From Eublepharis macularius (taxonomy: Eukaryota > Chordata > Lepidosauria > Squamata > Eublepharidae), in contig NC_072801.1 in NCBI RefSeq assembly GCF_028583425.1, forward strand, positions 59,535,766-59,599,765: a stretch of DNA of 64,000 bases, read 5' to 3'. A program made the position numbers and the translations under genes. This document shows positions 31,901 through 41,686 of this stretch, piece after piece. Below the pieces are notes generated by a model. The model saw only the letters and a list, made by a program, of their open reading frames with translations. It made no database searches and was not told the DNA's origin. Numbering within the stretch: position 1 is the first letter of the stretch; every line of letters starts with the position of its first letter.

Positions 31901-34900
31901 TTATAAAATGTTACCCTTGACTTCCACACATAAGCCAGGAATTCAGCAACGGATAGAGTTATTGCTGGACTCTTGTCTGCTAAGAAAAATTTTAGATCCT
32001 TATCCAAAAAATCCCTCTGCACAGGAAAAAGAGGACGAATCAATAAACTGCGCATAACAGAATATTTGGGGCAGAAAGAAACTAAAGAAATCGCAGTATC
32101 CTAATAATAAAAAGTATTTCTATGAAGGTCTTAGAACTCCCTTCCCTGAGGCAACATGTTTCCCATTTTAACCCTTTCTAAAGAAAATAACTTATTTTAA
32201 AGAAGAATTAAGTGGTGGATGTTGCTTTTCCAGGATGTGATTATGGCCATAGGTTAATTGGAAGATTCAATAGATGGTCCAAAACAAAACTTCCATGTTG
32301 CTTTTTTTTTTTAAGTATTACTTACCAAACAAACCAAAATTCAAACCATCAGTATATTGTCGGGTTTGGGATTTGTTGACATGCTATTTGGGGATCTTGC
32401 CTGTGGGAAACTCATTTCCCTTTTCTATTCACTGGTTCCTCTTGCAAACAGCTTATTCTGAAAAGATAGATGGTGCCCAAGACTTCCGCAACCTCATGGA
32501 ACTCAACATTGTGAGCTGTTTGTTAGCCTCAAAGGTGAGTAATTCTAATATATAAGCACTTTTCCTCTTCCCTGATGGCAGCTGGTTTTCTCCAGAGCTG
32601 AAAGTCAAATAGAAAAAATCCTGGAAATGGTATACATTAACCTGCCTGCGCTGCCCTGGATAGCCCAAGTGAGCCTGATCTCTTCAGCTCTCAGAAGCTA
32701 AGCAGCATTGGCCTTGGTTGGTAACTGGATGGGAGACTTCCATCGAAGACCAGGGTTGCAGAGGCAGGCAATGGCAAACCACCTCTGTTAGTTTCTTCCC
32801 ATGAAAACCCCACCAAGGGTCGCCATAAATCAGCTATGACTTGAGGGCACCACACAATCACAGTTCACCTGCATATGTCAGTTCTCTGGTGTCCAAATCA
32901 GAGTGACAGGGGAAAGGCCATGGCTCTACAACTGAGGATCTGCTTTGTACCCTAAACTTTCACCTTTACCATCTCCAGTTCCAAAAACTTCCTATAGCTG
33001 TACTGGAACGGGTCTCTGCCAATCAGTACTTCTAAAGTAGGAGGATTAATGGTATGACTCCGATATATGGCATCTTTGTCAGTTTCTCTTTTGAGATCAG
33101 GCATACTGTTTCTTCTGTTTTGTGTACAGTATGCACTGCCCTACTTACGTGAAACAAGAGGAAATATCATCAACATTTCCAGTATCGCCGGCGTTATTGG
33201 GTTGAGGAATCTTGTGTCATATTGCACGAGCAAGGTAAACCTGAGCTAAGGACAAAATCATTTGCTGATATTTTTGAACATTCCTGCTCTTGCATCTTTA
33301 ATAACAGCTTGATTAGCAGATGAATGTTTTCACAACATTGAGGTAGACACTATCATGAGCTTTGAAAAGGTCCACCTGCTGACTTTTGTAAATTAAGTTG
33401 CTATGAAGAGCATCAGAGGAGACCAGGTGGATATTTTTCAAGTAAGTTGGCAATTATATTGTCTAAGGTTTTCACAGCCGGAGAACGATGGTTGTTGTGG
33501 ATTTTCCGAGCTGTATCACCGTGGTCTTGGCATTGTAGTTCCTGATATTTCGCCAGCAGCTGTGACTGGCATCTTCAGAGGTGTAGCACCGAAAGAGGTG
33601 AAGGGGTCTCTACTGTCTTTTGCTGATCGTAACATCTGTTGTATTTTTCTGGTGGGTCTGATTACTGTTTGTAGGTTGTGCTTTTTCATAAGCTTTCCAA
33701 TCTGATCAGTGATTCCTTTGATATATGGCAAAAACACTTTTCCTGTGGGAGATTAATTTCCTCGTTGAGAAAGTGTGGTCCACATATCCGTCTTGCACAG
33801 TCTACTAATGTTTTTATTGTGCCTCTTTTCTGTTGAGGGTAGTGATTGGAGTTTTTGTGTAAGTACTGATCCATGTGAGTTGGTTTCCTGTAGACGTTGT
33901 GACCTAACTGAAAGTTTGCTTTGCGGATGACCAAGGTATCTAGAAATGGGAGTTTACCCTCGATTTCTTTTTCTATGGTGAATTGTATGTTCAGGTGGAT
34001 ATTGTTGAGGTGGTTTAAAAACTCCCTCAATTCTTCCTCACCATGGCTCCAAATTATAAAGGTATCATCCATGAACCGGAACCAGACTGTAGGTTTGTGG
34101 GGTGCTGATTCTAGAGCTGTTTTTTCAAAATGTTCCATGTAGAAGTTTGCTATAACTGGGCTGAGAGGGCTTCCCATGGCCACCCCATCCATATGATCAT
34201 AGAATTCGTTATCCCATTGGAAGTAACTGGTTGTCAGACAATGGTGGAATAAGGCTGTTACATCCTCTGGAAAAATCTGATTAATAAGTGCGATTGTGTC
34301 TTTTACTGGAACCTTAGTAAACAGGGATACAACATCAAAACTGACAAGTATGTCCTGTGGATTGAGTTTCAGAGAACTGATTTTGTTGATGAAATGTGCT
34401 GAATCTTTGATGTAAGACGTGGTTTTTCTGATGTGGTCCTGTAGAAGATTGGCCAGATGTTTAGCTAATTCATATGTTGGTGAACCAATGGCACTCAGGA
34501 TGGGTCGGAGTGGGACTGAATCCTTTAACCAAGGATAAATCAAACAACTAAGGAAAAACAGTCTCCCACAGAAAAAGTGTTTTTGCCATATATCAAAGGA
34601 ATCACTGATCAGATTGGAAAACTTATGAAAAAGCACAACCTACAAACAGTATTCAGACCCACCAGAAAAATACAACAGATACTACGATCAGCAAAACACA
34701 GTAGAGACCCCCTCACCTCTGCAGGAGTATACCGCATACCCTGCAGCTGTGGACAAGTTTACATAGGGACCACACAACGTAGCATCCAGACAAGAATAAA
34801 AGAACATGAAAGACACTGCAGACTTGGCCAACCTGAAAAATCAGCAGTGGCTGAACATAGCCTAACTCAAACAGGACACAGTATCTTATTCCAGGACACT

Positions 34901-37900
34901 AAAATTCTGGACAACACTTCCAACTACTTTGTCAGATTGCACAGGGAAGCCATTGAAATTCGTAAGCATAAGCACAATTTAAACAGGAAAGAAAAATAAG
35001 AATGAATAGAGCATGGTTTCCAGTTCTGAAAAACACCAGGGTAACAAAATACTCTTACAATAGCCCTGCAGATAAGATTAGCATATCAAGCACCAATCCA
35101 TATGCAAAAGAACTTCCTTGGGATACAGTGAAGCATTAGCTTTCCATTAGCATTTCACACCCTGGGAAACTCTTACAGGATGACTCAATGCAAACCCACC
35201 TTCCTGAGTAAGTATAAGTTACCTGCTAACATCTTCTCCACAGTTTGACACTGAGAGATCTCTATCTTTCGGTGCTACACCTCTGAAGATGCCAGTCACA
35301 GTTGCTGGTGAAACGTCAGGAACTACAATGCCAAGACCACGGCAATATAGCCTGGAAAATCCACAACAACCAAGTTGGCAATTTTCATACATGAGTCTAA
35401 ACCCAATCTATAAACAATAAATAAAGGTCCTACACCCTCAATTGTGCCCTCAATAGAGTTGCCAAAAAAAAAAGCCTTGATAAAAGTGTCCTGTCCCAAG
35501 AGAAGTGTTATAGCTGCTTGGATAGTAGACATTATCAGAAAACTTCTTTATACTCATCAGACTCTTGTTAATGGCATAAAAGAAGGCCAAGCCATTTCTG
35601 GTCAGTTGGCAACCCTCCTTGTGCCTTTATCTTGCAGGGTGCTGTGATCGCAATGACCAAAGCCCTGGCCATAGACGAAAGCAAATACGGAGTACGAGTC
35701 AACAGGTAAAATTTATTCTCCATACAGACTCCCCTCAGTGCACATTGCAATTTCCAGAGGAATATCAGGAAAGAAAGGCAGGTCCTCTATACTTCAGTGC
35801 CTGAAGCTTAAGATCCAGGTTTTTTGCTAAACCGAAAACAGGGAGAATAGAAGGAGAAGATAAGGAATGGCAATAGGGAATTGGCATTCTCAGAGTGTAA
35901 TATCCGGACAATTGGGCTGGGATCACTTTCTAGAGAAGGTATAAGTAGTACAAAGTCCAGATTTTTTTTCTCTTGTTCCATATGAGAAGAAAAAGACCAT
36001 GTATTCACATACTAAGAGGTGTCTCCCAGGTATGCAGAAAAGTATCTCTCTGGAAATCACTAAAATAAAAATAAGAAATGGGGTGGGGCAGATTCCAGCT
36101 TTAATGAGAGCCAAATCTGCTCCAGGAAGCCCAGAATGTATAAATCAACTGAGAGTTAGTTAAAGGAGAAATAGGGGTGGGGGGAGAAATCAACCTGCCT
36201 AACAGCTTACAGGATCCCGGAGGAGGAGATTTGGTGAAGCAGATAACAGCACTCCAGTGATTCCTTGAGCCATGCAGCTTTGCTAACCAAGTATCTTTTC
36301 CTTTTAAAAATTGATTTAAGTTATTGCTACTGCTTTTTCTTGTACCATAAACTTATGATTTGTTCATTCCACATGGGCTGAGATTGCAGAGGCTGCGTTC
36401 CATTCCTGGGATGTATAAATGAATAATCAGGCATTGGGTGAAGCAATTCATATAGTGTGTTAAACTCTAAGATGGAAGTTAATTTCTTTCTAGAATTATG
36501 AAAGACACTTTTTCAAAACTCCTTCATTTGGAAATATATTTCTTGATATTTCATGATGTCCCTGCCCTTCTTAATTTAATTCTGAAGCATTTTGAATTCT
36601 AGCATCTCACCAGGAAATATCAGGACTTTAAGGAGGGAAAAGTTTTTAAATCAGTCACCGGATCCAGAGGCAGCAATCCAGGAAGCCAAAGATCATCAGG
36701 CACGTGTGTTGCAGGAAAACAAGAATGGCAGTGCTGCCCATCTGGCTCTGCCATCCTTAAGGTGGGAAAAAAAGAGAGAGTAAAGAGTGGTCTTAACGAA
36801 GGAGGTATAGCAGCAATGAGCACGTACTAGCCTTGCTAACAGTCACAATGTATTTATTAATACAATACATAAACTCAGTACACAGTAAAATGCATGTACA
36901 ATGAACAATTATCAATACAATTAACAATACAATTAATTCTACACTTCACATGTGGAAAACCATTCATACAATTGCTAAAATACAGGTACCTCAAGATGAT
37001 AAAGTGCTGGTGCTACCAATTGCTACATAAATTCATTGCACATATAACTATTAAAGTGCAAGTGCATAGTAACAACCCAGCATATTTCTATTCCACAGGT
37101 CCTGGATAGCAAAAGTCCAATTCGTGAGTGAGAATGTCCAATAAAACAACTTCAGTCCTTATTGTGTATACTTGCTGTTAATTGTTCATTGTACATGCAT
37201 TTTACTGTGTATTGAGTTTATGTATTGTATTAGTAAATACATTGTGACTGTTAGCAAGGCTAGTACGTGGTCATTGCTGCTATCCTTAAGGTGGGGCCTG
37301 AAGTTCTCCTGGAATGACAAGTACAGAGATCAGGGCCTGGGTGGATATCACTGCACTGCATGTTCTGGGAAGCAGAAGTCCTAGCGTGGCTAGTGGCAGA
37401 GGGCGGATGCTCTTGGACTTCTCTTGGTCCTATGGAAGAAGCTTCCTTGCTGAGCTCCCTCCCCCCAAGCACTGTCTCCTGATCTCCCAAATCCGAACTG
37501 GCAACCCTAGCTCTACCATGCCCTGGCCCAGATGGCCCAGACTAGGCCAATGGCCGTCGTCACACGGGCATCTCTTCCGTTAAATTTACAGCATATAGCG
37601 CCCTACCTGTTATCGGCACAGTAACGTTTCTTTGGGTCACCTAACGGCTCTTCGCGCCACCAGCTGTCCACACCGAAGCACTCTGTTCTGTTCTCTCTAA
37701 CCGCGCAGAAGCAGCTCCTCCCTCCTTTTTTTTATTATTCTGGCGTTTAATTCCGCTATAACGGAATAACAGCATATAAACATTCCGTTAGAGCAAAACC
37801 TTACGACCCTTTTGTTTTTCCAACTTTGAAATTATATAAATAGCCCTTTGCCCGCAGAAAACTCCCTGTCTGACATGATCCCCATCGCTGAAGACTCTGC

Positions 37901-38575
37901 CATGGCGATTGAGTCATTTTTACTTCAGCAGAAAGTTTGCATTGTGTTATGTTGTTATGGTGTTATAAGGACATAATAAAATAAAAAAAAGGGGAGTCGC
38001 AGGAAGAAATGGATTCTGGGATTGAAGGGAGGGCATAGGACGTTGCGAGGCGAAATACATCGATGTGAGGCATTCACACTGAGGCACAAAATAGCGCGAC
38101 TATCAAGCACAAAGCAGAAGAGAGAAAATCGCTACAGTGTTGGAATAAGGTGGGTGTTTGCCGGGAAATAGCGCCATTTTAGCGCTAAATAAAAGCCCGT
38201 GTGACGACGGCCAATCTCAGAAACTAAGCTGAGACAGCTCTGGTTTGTATTAGGATGGGAGACCAGCATGTAAGATGTTCAAAATAAGTACGGCTGTGAA
38301 TACACTGGTAGAAAAAAACAGAAAGTCAGAATTCTGCAACAAGGGAGTTGCTAATAAATCCTACCCTGCCGAGACCCAGCTCATGATCTAATCTCACATG
38401 AGATAAGTAAAGAATTCTACATTTCTCTTCTTTTGTACATTTATAGCTTGTGGGACGTTTTGGGACCCCAGAAGAGGTGGCCTTGGGCGTCCTGTACCTT
38501 GCTGCTGATGGAACTTTCTGTACTGGTTTTAACCTCATACTGTGGAGCAGAAGTTGGCTTTGGGAAGAAGAGTGA
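25871..38575 (+). CDS. HSD17B14: Copy B: HSD17B14-like SDR with frameshifted C-terminus
   Basis: Nine exons: 25871-25958, 27938-27982, 29579-29679, 30689-30755, 32452-32534, 33130-33234, 35638-35705, 36603-36699, 38447-38575. The start ATG gives MATYLRYPGKVAIVTGGTSG with the TGxxxGxG cofactor loop. Catalytic Ser (NISSIAGV) and YCTSK remain. Oddities: NNVG replaces NNAG; exon 5 lacks two codons; the human-like IWTPL is IRTLR; the exon 7/8 junction codon is Ser rather than Cys; in exon 9 the bases after ACCTCATACT lack 5 nt relative to copy C, so the conserved SGGxEV segment and tail are replaced by WSRSWLWEEE and a stop at 38573, giving about 260 aa. It is probably a decaying copy, or a truncated diverged enzyme if transcribed. 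The region also carries copy-specific insertions in introns 2-6 and 8. Confidence 0.82.
25959..27937 (+). other. Copy B intron 1
   Basis: Mostly alignable with copy C intron 1 (for example TTAGCCTTTAACATACTTGA). Contains a minus-strand SINE at 26808-27030. No other gene seen. Confidence 0.6.
26808..27030 (-). mobile_element. Sauria-type SINE, minus strand
   Basis: Reads TTATACCCACTTTTTCTCCC, ACCAACCCTGTGAGGTTGAT and GTGGGAATTTGAGTCCAGGG, the reverse complement of the SINE body and head. Confidence 0.7.
27938..27982 (+). CDS. HSD17B14: Copy B exon 2
   Basis: 45 nt, acceptor CTTCAG, donor GTAAGT. Encodes VRQGAKVVFCSRASG; the Ser-Arg pair after beta-2 is retained. Confidence 0.88.
28262..28645. 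mobile_element. Copy B-specific insert in intron 2
   Basis: Interrupts the old intron 2 repeat shared with copies A and C. GC-rich, with no recognised ends or domain. Confidence 0.4.
29168..29375. mobile_element. Copy B-specific SINE-like repeat, intron 2
   Basis: GCAAGCACCAAGTCATTACT, GGGGTGGTTTGCCATTGCCT and GACTTCGGAAGGATGGAAGG mark a common squamate tRNA-SINE-like repeat. Absent from intron 2 of copies A and C. Confidence 0.55.
29579..29679 (+). CDS. HSD17B14: Copy B exon 3
   Basis: 101 nt, acceptor CTTGCAG, donor GTAGGT. Begins AERGQAIQKELQDSG and ends CDVTNEADIK; no lesion. Confidence 0.88.
30150..30400. repeat. Intron 3 repeat shared by copies B and C
   Basis: GAGCTCCAGAGCTCTTCC, ATGATGTCATTCCTAG and CATGAGGTATGTTCCC recur at 57590-57790 in copy C but not in copy A intron 3 (about 3860). 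Confidence 0.6.
30501..30626 (-). mobile_element. Short LINE 3' end, minus strand
   Basis: Starts with a poly(T) run and is flanked by a 17-bp duplication, ACAGGAGTCTTAATTCT, at 30484-30500 and 30627-30643. On the minus strand it ends AATAAAAAAATTTATAAAAA, like an L1 tail. Lies 62 bp before exon 4 of copy B. Confidence 0.8.
30689..30755 (+). CDS. HSD17B14: Copy B exon 4, NNVG variant
   Basis: 67 nt, acceptor CCTGCAG, donor GTGAGT. Encodes RLILVTIERYGCLDCLVNNV plus GY; Ala of NNAG is Val. Confidence 0.87.
31072..31571. mobile_element. hAT-like element, about 500 bp, intron 4 copy B
   Basis: Flanked by GAGCAAACT at 31063-31071 and 31572-31580. Ends AGGGGTGTGCGC and its imperfect complement; interior with TTCGGGAAGCTTCAGGGCC. 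Absent from copies A and C. Confidence 0.78.
31761..32074 (-). mobile_element. LINE 3' fragment, intron 4 copy B
   Basis: Flanked by AAAGAAACTA at 31751-31760 and 32075-32084; copy C (about 58715) shows the empty site. The left end CAGCAACCTTTATTGGCATA is the complement of a LINE tail. Family not assigned. Confidence 0.75.
32452..32534 (+). CDS. HSD17B14: Copy B exon 5, two codons shorter
   Basis: 83 nt, acceptor AAACAG, donor GTGAGT. Encodes AYSEKIDGAQDFRNLMEL then NIVSCLLASK; in-frame 6-nt loss relative to copies A and C. Confidence 0.86.
32644..32872 (+). mobile_element. 5S-rRNA-derived SINE, intron 5 copy B
   Basis: TCAGCTCTCAGAAGCTAAGC and AACTGGATGGGAGAC match the 5S internal promoter; body ends GGTCGCCATAAATCAGCTAT. 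Absent from intron 5 of copies A and C. Confidence 0.82.
33130..33234 (+). CDS. HSD17B14: Copy B exon 6 (catalytic)
   Basis: 105 nt, acceptor GTACAG, donor GTAAAC. Contains YALPYLRETRGNIINISS, then IAGVIG and VSYCTSK; catalytic Ser, Tyr and Lys intact. Confidence 0.92.
33740..34550 (-). CDS. Penelope-like reverse transcriptase, partial
   Basis: Minus-strand frame with FDVVSLFTKVPV, GVAMGSPLSPVIANFYMEHF, WFRFMDDTFIIW and GHNVYRKPTHMDQYL, all hallmarks of Penelope RT (related to telomerase RT). N-terminal part missing; open over the seen domain. Confidence 0.88.
34577..34999 (+). CDS. Penelope-like GIY-YIG endonuclease domain
   Basis: 140-aa frame with GVYRIPCSCGQVYIGTTQRS, IQTRIKEHERHCRLGQPEKS and AVAEHSLTQTGHSI: the GIY-YIG type nuclease with Cys and His ligands that normally follows RT in the same protein. 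Here it is on the opposite strand to the RT. Confidence 0.88.
   Translation: MFLPYIKGITDQIGKLMKKHNLQTVFRPTRKIQQILRSAKHSRDPLTSAGVYRIPCSCGQVYIGTTQRSIQTRIKEHERHCRLGQPEKSAVAEHSLTQTGHSILFQDTKILDNTSNYFVRLHREAIEIRKHKHNLNRKEK
35638..35705 (+). CDS. HSD17B14: Copy B exon 7
   Basis: 68 nt, acceptor CTTGCAG, donor GTAAAA. Same peptide as copies A and C up to VRVN, but ends AG, making the junction codon Ser instead of Cys. Confidence 0.9.
36603..36699 (+). CDS. HSD17B14: Copy B exon 8, weak GC donor
   Basis: 97 nt, acceptor TTCTAG. Encodes ISPGNIRTLRREKFLNQ, then SPDPEAAIQEAKDHQ. Donor CAG/GCACGT, weaker than GCAAGT in copies A and C. Confidence 0.82.
36767..37281. mobile_element. Foldback-like insertion, 515 bp, intron 8 copy B
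   Basis: Flanked by 14-bp direct repeats ATCCTTAAGGTGGG at 36753-36766 and 37282-37295. Two inverted arms of about 103 bp, 36808-36910 and 37180-37282, differ at only three positions. No ORF of note. Confidence 0.8.
37497..38270 (+). mobile_element. 5S-type SINE split by a TIR element, intron 8 copy B
   Basis: CAGATGGCCCAGACTAGGCC on the left and AACTAAGCTGAGACAGCTCT on the right match the continuous SINE in copies A (8640) and C (62460). Confidence 0.72.
37552..38212. mobile_element. 661-bp TIR element nested in SINE
   Basis: Terminal repeats GGCCGTCGTCACACGGGC and the exact complement, flanked by AAT on both sides (37549-37551, 38213-38215). Low-similarity interior, no transposase ORF. 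The 3-bp duplication suggests PIF/Harbinger-like mobilisation (inference). Confidence 0.82.
38447..38575 (+). CDS. HSD17B14: Copy B exon 9, frameshifted
   Basis: Acceptor TTATAG. LVGRFGTPEEVALGVLYLAA continues through DGTFCTGFNLIL, then a 5-nt loss relative to copy C shifts the frame to WSRSWLWEEE and TGA. Nucleotide similarity to the old tail continues to the former stop near 38634. Confidence 0.85.
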   Translation, partial: LVGRFGTPEEVALGVLYLAADGTFCTGFNLILWSRSWLWEEE

Positions 38576-39051
38576 GGTGGATCCTCAGCATGGCCCAAGT
38601 GTGAGTGGGAGCTCTCAGGACTCCTCCAGGAAGTAATGGAGGTGCAAAATGAGGTGGGAGTAAGAGCTCAGAGTCCAGCTATCATTTATTCAAAGCCATA
38701 CTTTCAAGAAAAACTGTTCCAAAAAGGTTTTGCATCATGAAGCTGTAGCAAAAGGGAATAAAAAGAATCAGTGTGGTGTAGAGGTTAGTGTCAGACTAGG
38801 AAGGTCCAGAATGAAAGATGGCAGTCCCATCTTGGATTCAGCCCCACCTGGCCTAGATTCTGATACTGTAAGCTGGAGCTCAGTTGTGGAATGTCCCTTT
38901 CCTAATTAGGCTTCAGTTTGTCAGATGTATGCGCCCAAGAACAATGGGACCACTAAACTGTTGAACTTCATTAAATGCTTCCTGTTCGTGTTTTCTGTTG
39001 AATTCCTTTGACCGACAACTATACATGTTCTTATCCCAAATCCCATCATTC

Positions 39052-39057
39052 AGTAAA
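39052..39057 (+). promoter_or_regulatory. Altered poly(A) signal, copy B
   Basis: At the position of AATAAA in copies A and C this copy reads AGTAAA in an otherwise conserved block, a weaker variant. Confidence 0.45.
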
Positions 39058-39310
39058 GACATGCGATGGAAACTTTCAGCTGCTCTTTTCTGCACATTAA
39101 GCCTCTATTAAAGGATGTTGTTCTTCAGGCTTGTTGGCAACCTTAGAAAAAGAACTGATGGCTTCCTCATGACATCATCATCTGGTTGTCCTTTTTCTGG
39201 CTGCTTTGGTGAAAATATGGAGGGGGAAGTATGGATTTCTGCACTCCCCACCCACAGCCAGTGCTATTTCCCACCCTACTTCATGGCAGGCTTTTTAAAA
39301 AGTCTTGGTT

Positions 39311-39637
39311 TTTTTTTACAACTTTAACTTTTAATTAACAATGCCAACTGTTTACTTACATTTTTAAAATTACAATAAAATCAAATATTCTCCTTATCCC
39401 TTATTACCCCTTCTGCTTCCACAAGAATCCTCTCTTGCACTTCCTCAAAAGTAGAAATTTGGATACTAAGAGAGTGTAATTCTTTTTTTGTTGATCTATT
39501 GTCTAGTCACTTATACAATTCTCCATATGATTATTTGGCATAACTTCTAGTTGTTGTTTAATCTGAAAGCTGACTGTTAATGTACAAATTGTTATTGTTT
39601 ACTTGTTGTAGTTACATATGGCAACAGATTAAATAAT
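39311..39637 (-). mobile_element. LINE 3' end, minus strand
   Basis: Poly(T) at the left, flanked by near-identical copies of TTTTTAAAAAGTCTTGGTT (about 39292-39310 and 39638-39657). Confidence 0.65.
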
Positions 39638-39659
39638 TTTTTTAAAAAAGTCTTGGTTG

Positions 39660-40379
39660 TAGTATAGTGCTATAGCATTTGTTATGGACCAGGTGTGTGT
39701 GTGTTTATTCTTTTCTTCCTCCCCTCTCTGATCCTCAGTTTCTCTAGTAGCACCACCACTACCCGAACTGAAACAGTCTTTTCCCTTCACCAGCTCTTGG
39801 GCCAAGCTGGTGAGCCTCTGAGCATGTACAGAGTTTTAGCACCTGCCTGAGCAGTTGTCACACAGGTGAGGCCTGACACAACTTATTTTAACCAAGAAAG
39901 GTTTTTATTGAACTACAGGGGCCTACAGAATACAGGGAGTACACAATATGGAAGAAATAGAATTGGCAGAAGGTTTGCAGCCACACACAAAAAAAGAAGT
40001 TGCTATAGTCTGGCTACCACATTATTGTTTACCACAGAGTACCTTGTTCATCCCCTTCTTGGGCTGGGCTTCTAGTGCCTGAAGGGGAAAGCACGCCCAC
40101 CAGATTCTCTGATTCTAGAACCTCAGCCTCTCCTCCCAAGGTGGGGGGAGGAGCAATTCCCTTCTCTAAATCCAGCTCCTCTCATAGTCGCCACGACTAT
40201 CTGGCTCTCATATCATGTTCTCCTTGTCCCTCAGGTCTCTGGTTTATGACAGTACAAAAAGGCTAGAGCAACACACAATTATTTATCCCAAGTTGTCAGT
40301 TACCCAAACATCCGAAGGAGAAGTATCATGTTGACAAAGCTGAAGCTCTGCATCCCAACATAAAGTTTGTAGGGCCAAA
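39660..40379. other. Intergenic, unresolved repeat-like DNA
   Basis: No gene seen. AAAGGTTTTTATTGAACTAC near 39898 hints at an element end, not proven. Confidence 0.3.
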
Positions 40380-41116
40380 CAGCGCTGGATCTAGGGTTAC
40401 CGGCACCTGGGGCAGCCCTAGGCCGACCAATTCGCTCGCGTAGAGCGTGCGCGCACTCCCCGCGCTGCTTGATGACATCACTTCGGTGACATCATCATGC
40501 AGGGCGGAATGGCGGAGGCAGCGTGTGGGGCTGGGAAGCCGCCTGCGCCATTAGCCTCCCTGCAGGCGAATGGCGCAGACAGCCTCGCAGCCTCCCGCAC
40601 TGCTTTTGCCTGCATTGCAGGACGGGGGGGGGGGCAGCTTGCCGTGTACCCCCTGCCCTGCAGGGCAGGCAAAAGGCAGCGTGGCCACCCATGCCATTCG
40701 CCTGCCCCGCAGGGCAGGGGGCGGCCGGCTGCCCCCTGTCCTGCGGGGCAGGTGAATGGTGTGGGTGGCCCCGCAGCCCCCCACACTGCCTTTTGCCTGC
40801 CCCACAGGACAGGGGGCGGCCAGCTTGCTGCGCACCCCCTGCCCTGCAGGGCAGGCAAAAGGCAGCACGGCCACCCACGCCGTTCGCCTGCCCCGCAGGA
40901 CAGGGGGCGGCCGCCCGCCCCCTGTCCTACGGGGCAGGCGAATGGTGTGGGTGGCCCCACAGCATCCCGCAAGCTGGCCACCCCCTGTCTGCCCAGGCCG
41001 CAAGGCTGCCCACACTGCTGCCTGCACCCTCTGGCAGCTGGCAGCTGCTCCCGGCGCCCCCTCCCTGGTGGCGCCGGGGGCAGACTGCCCCCCCTGCCCC
41101 CCTCGATCCGGCCCTG
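40380..41116. mobile_element. GC-rich hAT-like element with internal palindromic repeats, 737 bp
   Basis: Target duplication GGGCCAAA at 40372-40379 and 41117-41124; ends CAGCGCTGGATCTAGGG and GATCCGGCCCTG. Interior has repeated units with CCGCAGGGCAGGGGGCGGCC and its complement. Long frames on both strands are GC artefacts. Confidence 0.82.
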
Positions 41117-41124
41117 GGGCCAAA

Positions 41125-41625
41125 AATCATACACCTCCATATTCAGCAGACTCTGCTTTCTATGTGGACCTGTACTGGGTCATCCTACAAAGCCCAGTTC
41201 TTGAGTTAACATTAACAGCTTAAAAGTAGGGTGCCCCCAGAACAAATCAATAAGCAGAAAGGGGGGCAGTGGGGGAAAAAACCTTTGAATCACCCCAAAT
41301 CACCCAGCACTGTACTCCAGAGACTGAACCCTACATGAGGACATGTGTTGGCGCTGATCCAAATATTGGTTCTGGAGCTAAGATTTCCTATTTGGCCTGC
41401 CTCCCAAAACCTTGTATTGGGAATAGCTGTCAATAAGGAACTGGGAAAGATAAACGCCATCTGCACCCCAAAACAGTCTTTGGATCACCTCAGATCATAC
41501 AGCCCTGAAAAGAGTCCAGTAGCACCTATAAGACTAACAAAAAATTAATGGTAAGGTGTGACCTTTCTTGAGCTACGTGCGTCCATCTGTCCTTATATCT
41601 GGAAGAGTGAAAAACACACACACAC

Positions 41626-41686
<61 letters not shown>

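Larger units (their letters stand above)
33456..35371. mobile_element. Penelope-like element composite in intron 6 of copy B
   Basis: One insertion flanked by a 12-bp duplication, AAGTTGGCAATT, at 33444-33455 and 35372-35383; copies A (about 6150) and C (about 59935) have the empty site. The left part carries Penelope reverse transcriptase on the minus strand, the right part GIY-YIG endonuclease on the plus strand, and both outer ends carry the same terminal sequence (CCAAGACCACGG) in opposite orientation. Confidence 0.88.

Noticed and set aside
40478-41223. Several overlapping long open frames on both strands (up to 235 codons)
   Set aside because: They lie in a GC-rich, internally repeated hAT-like element; low stop-codon frequency in GC-rich repeats explains them and no domain is visible.
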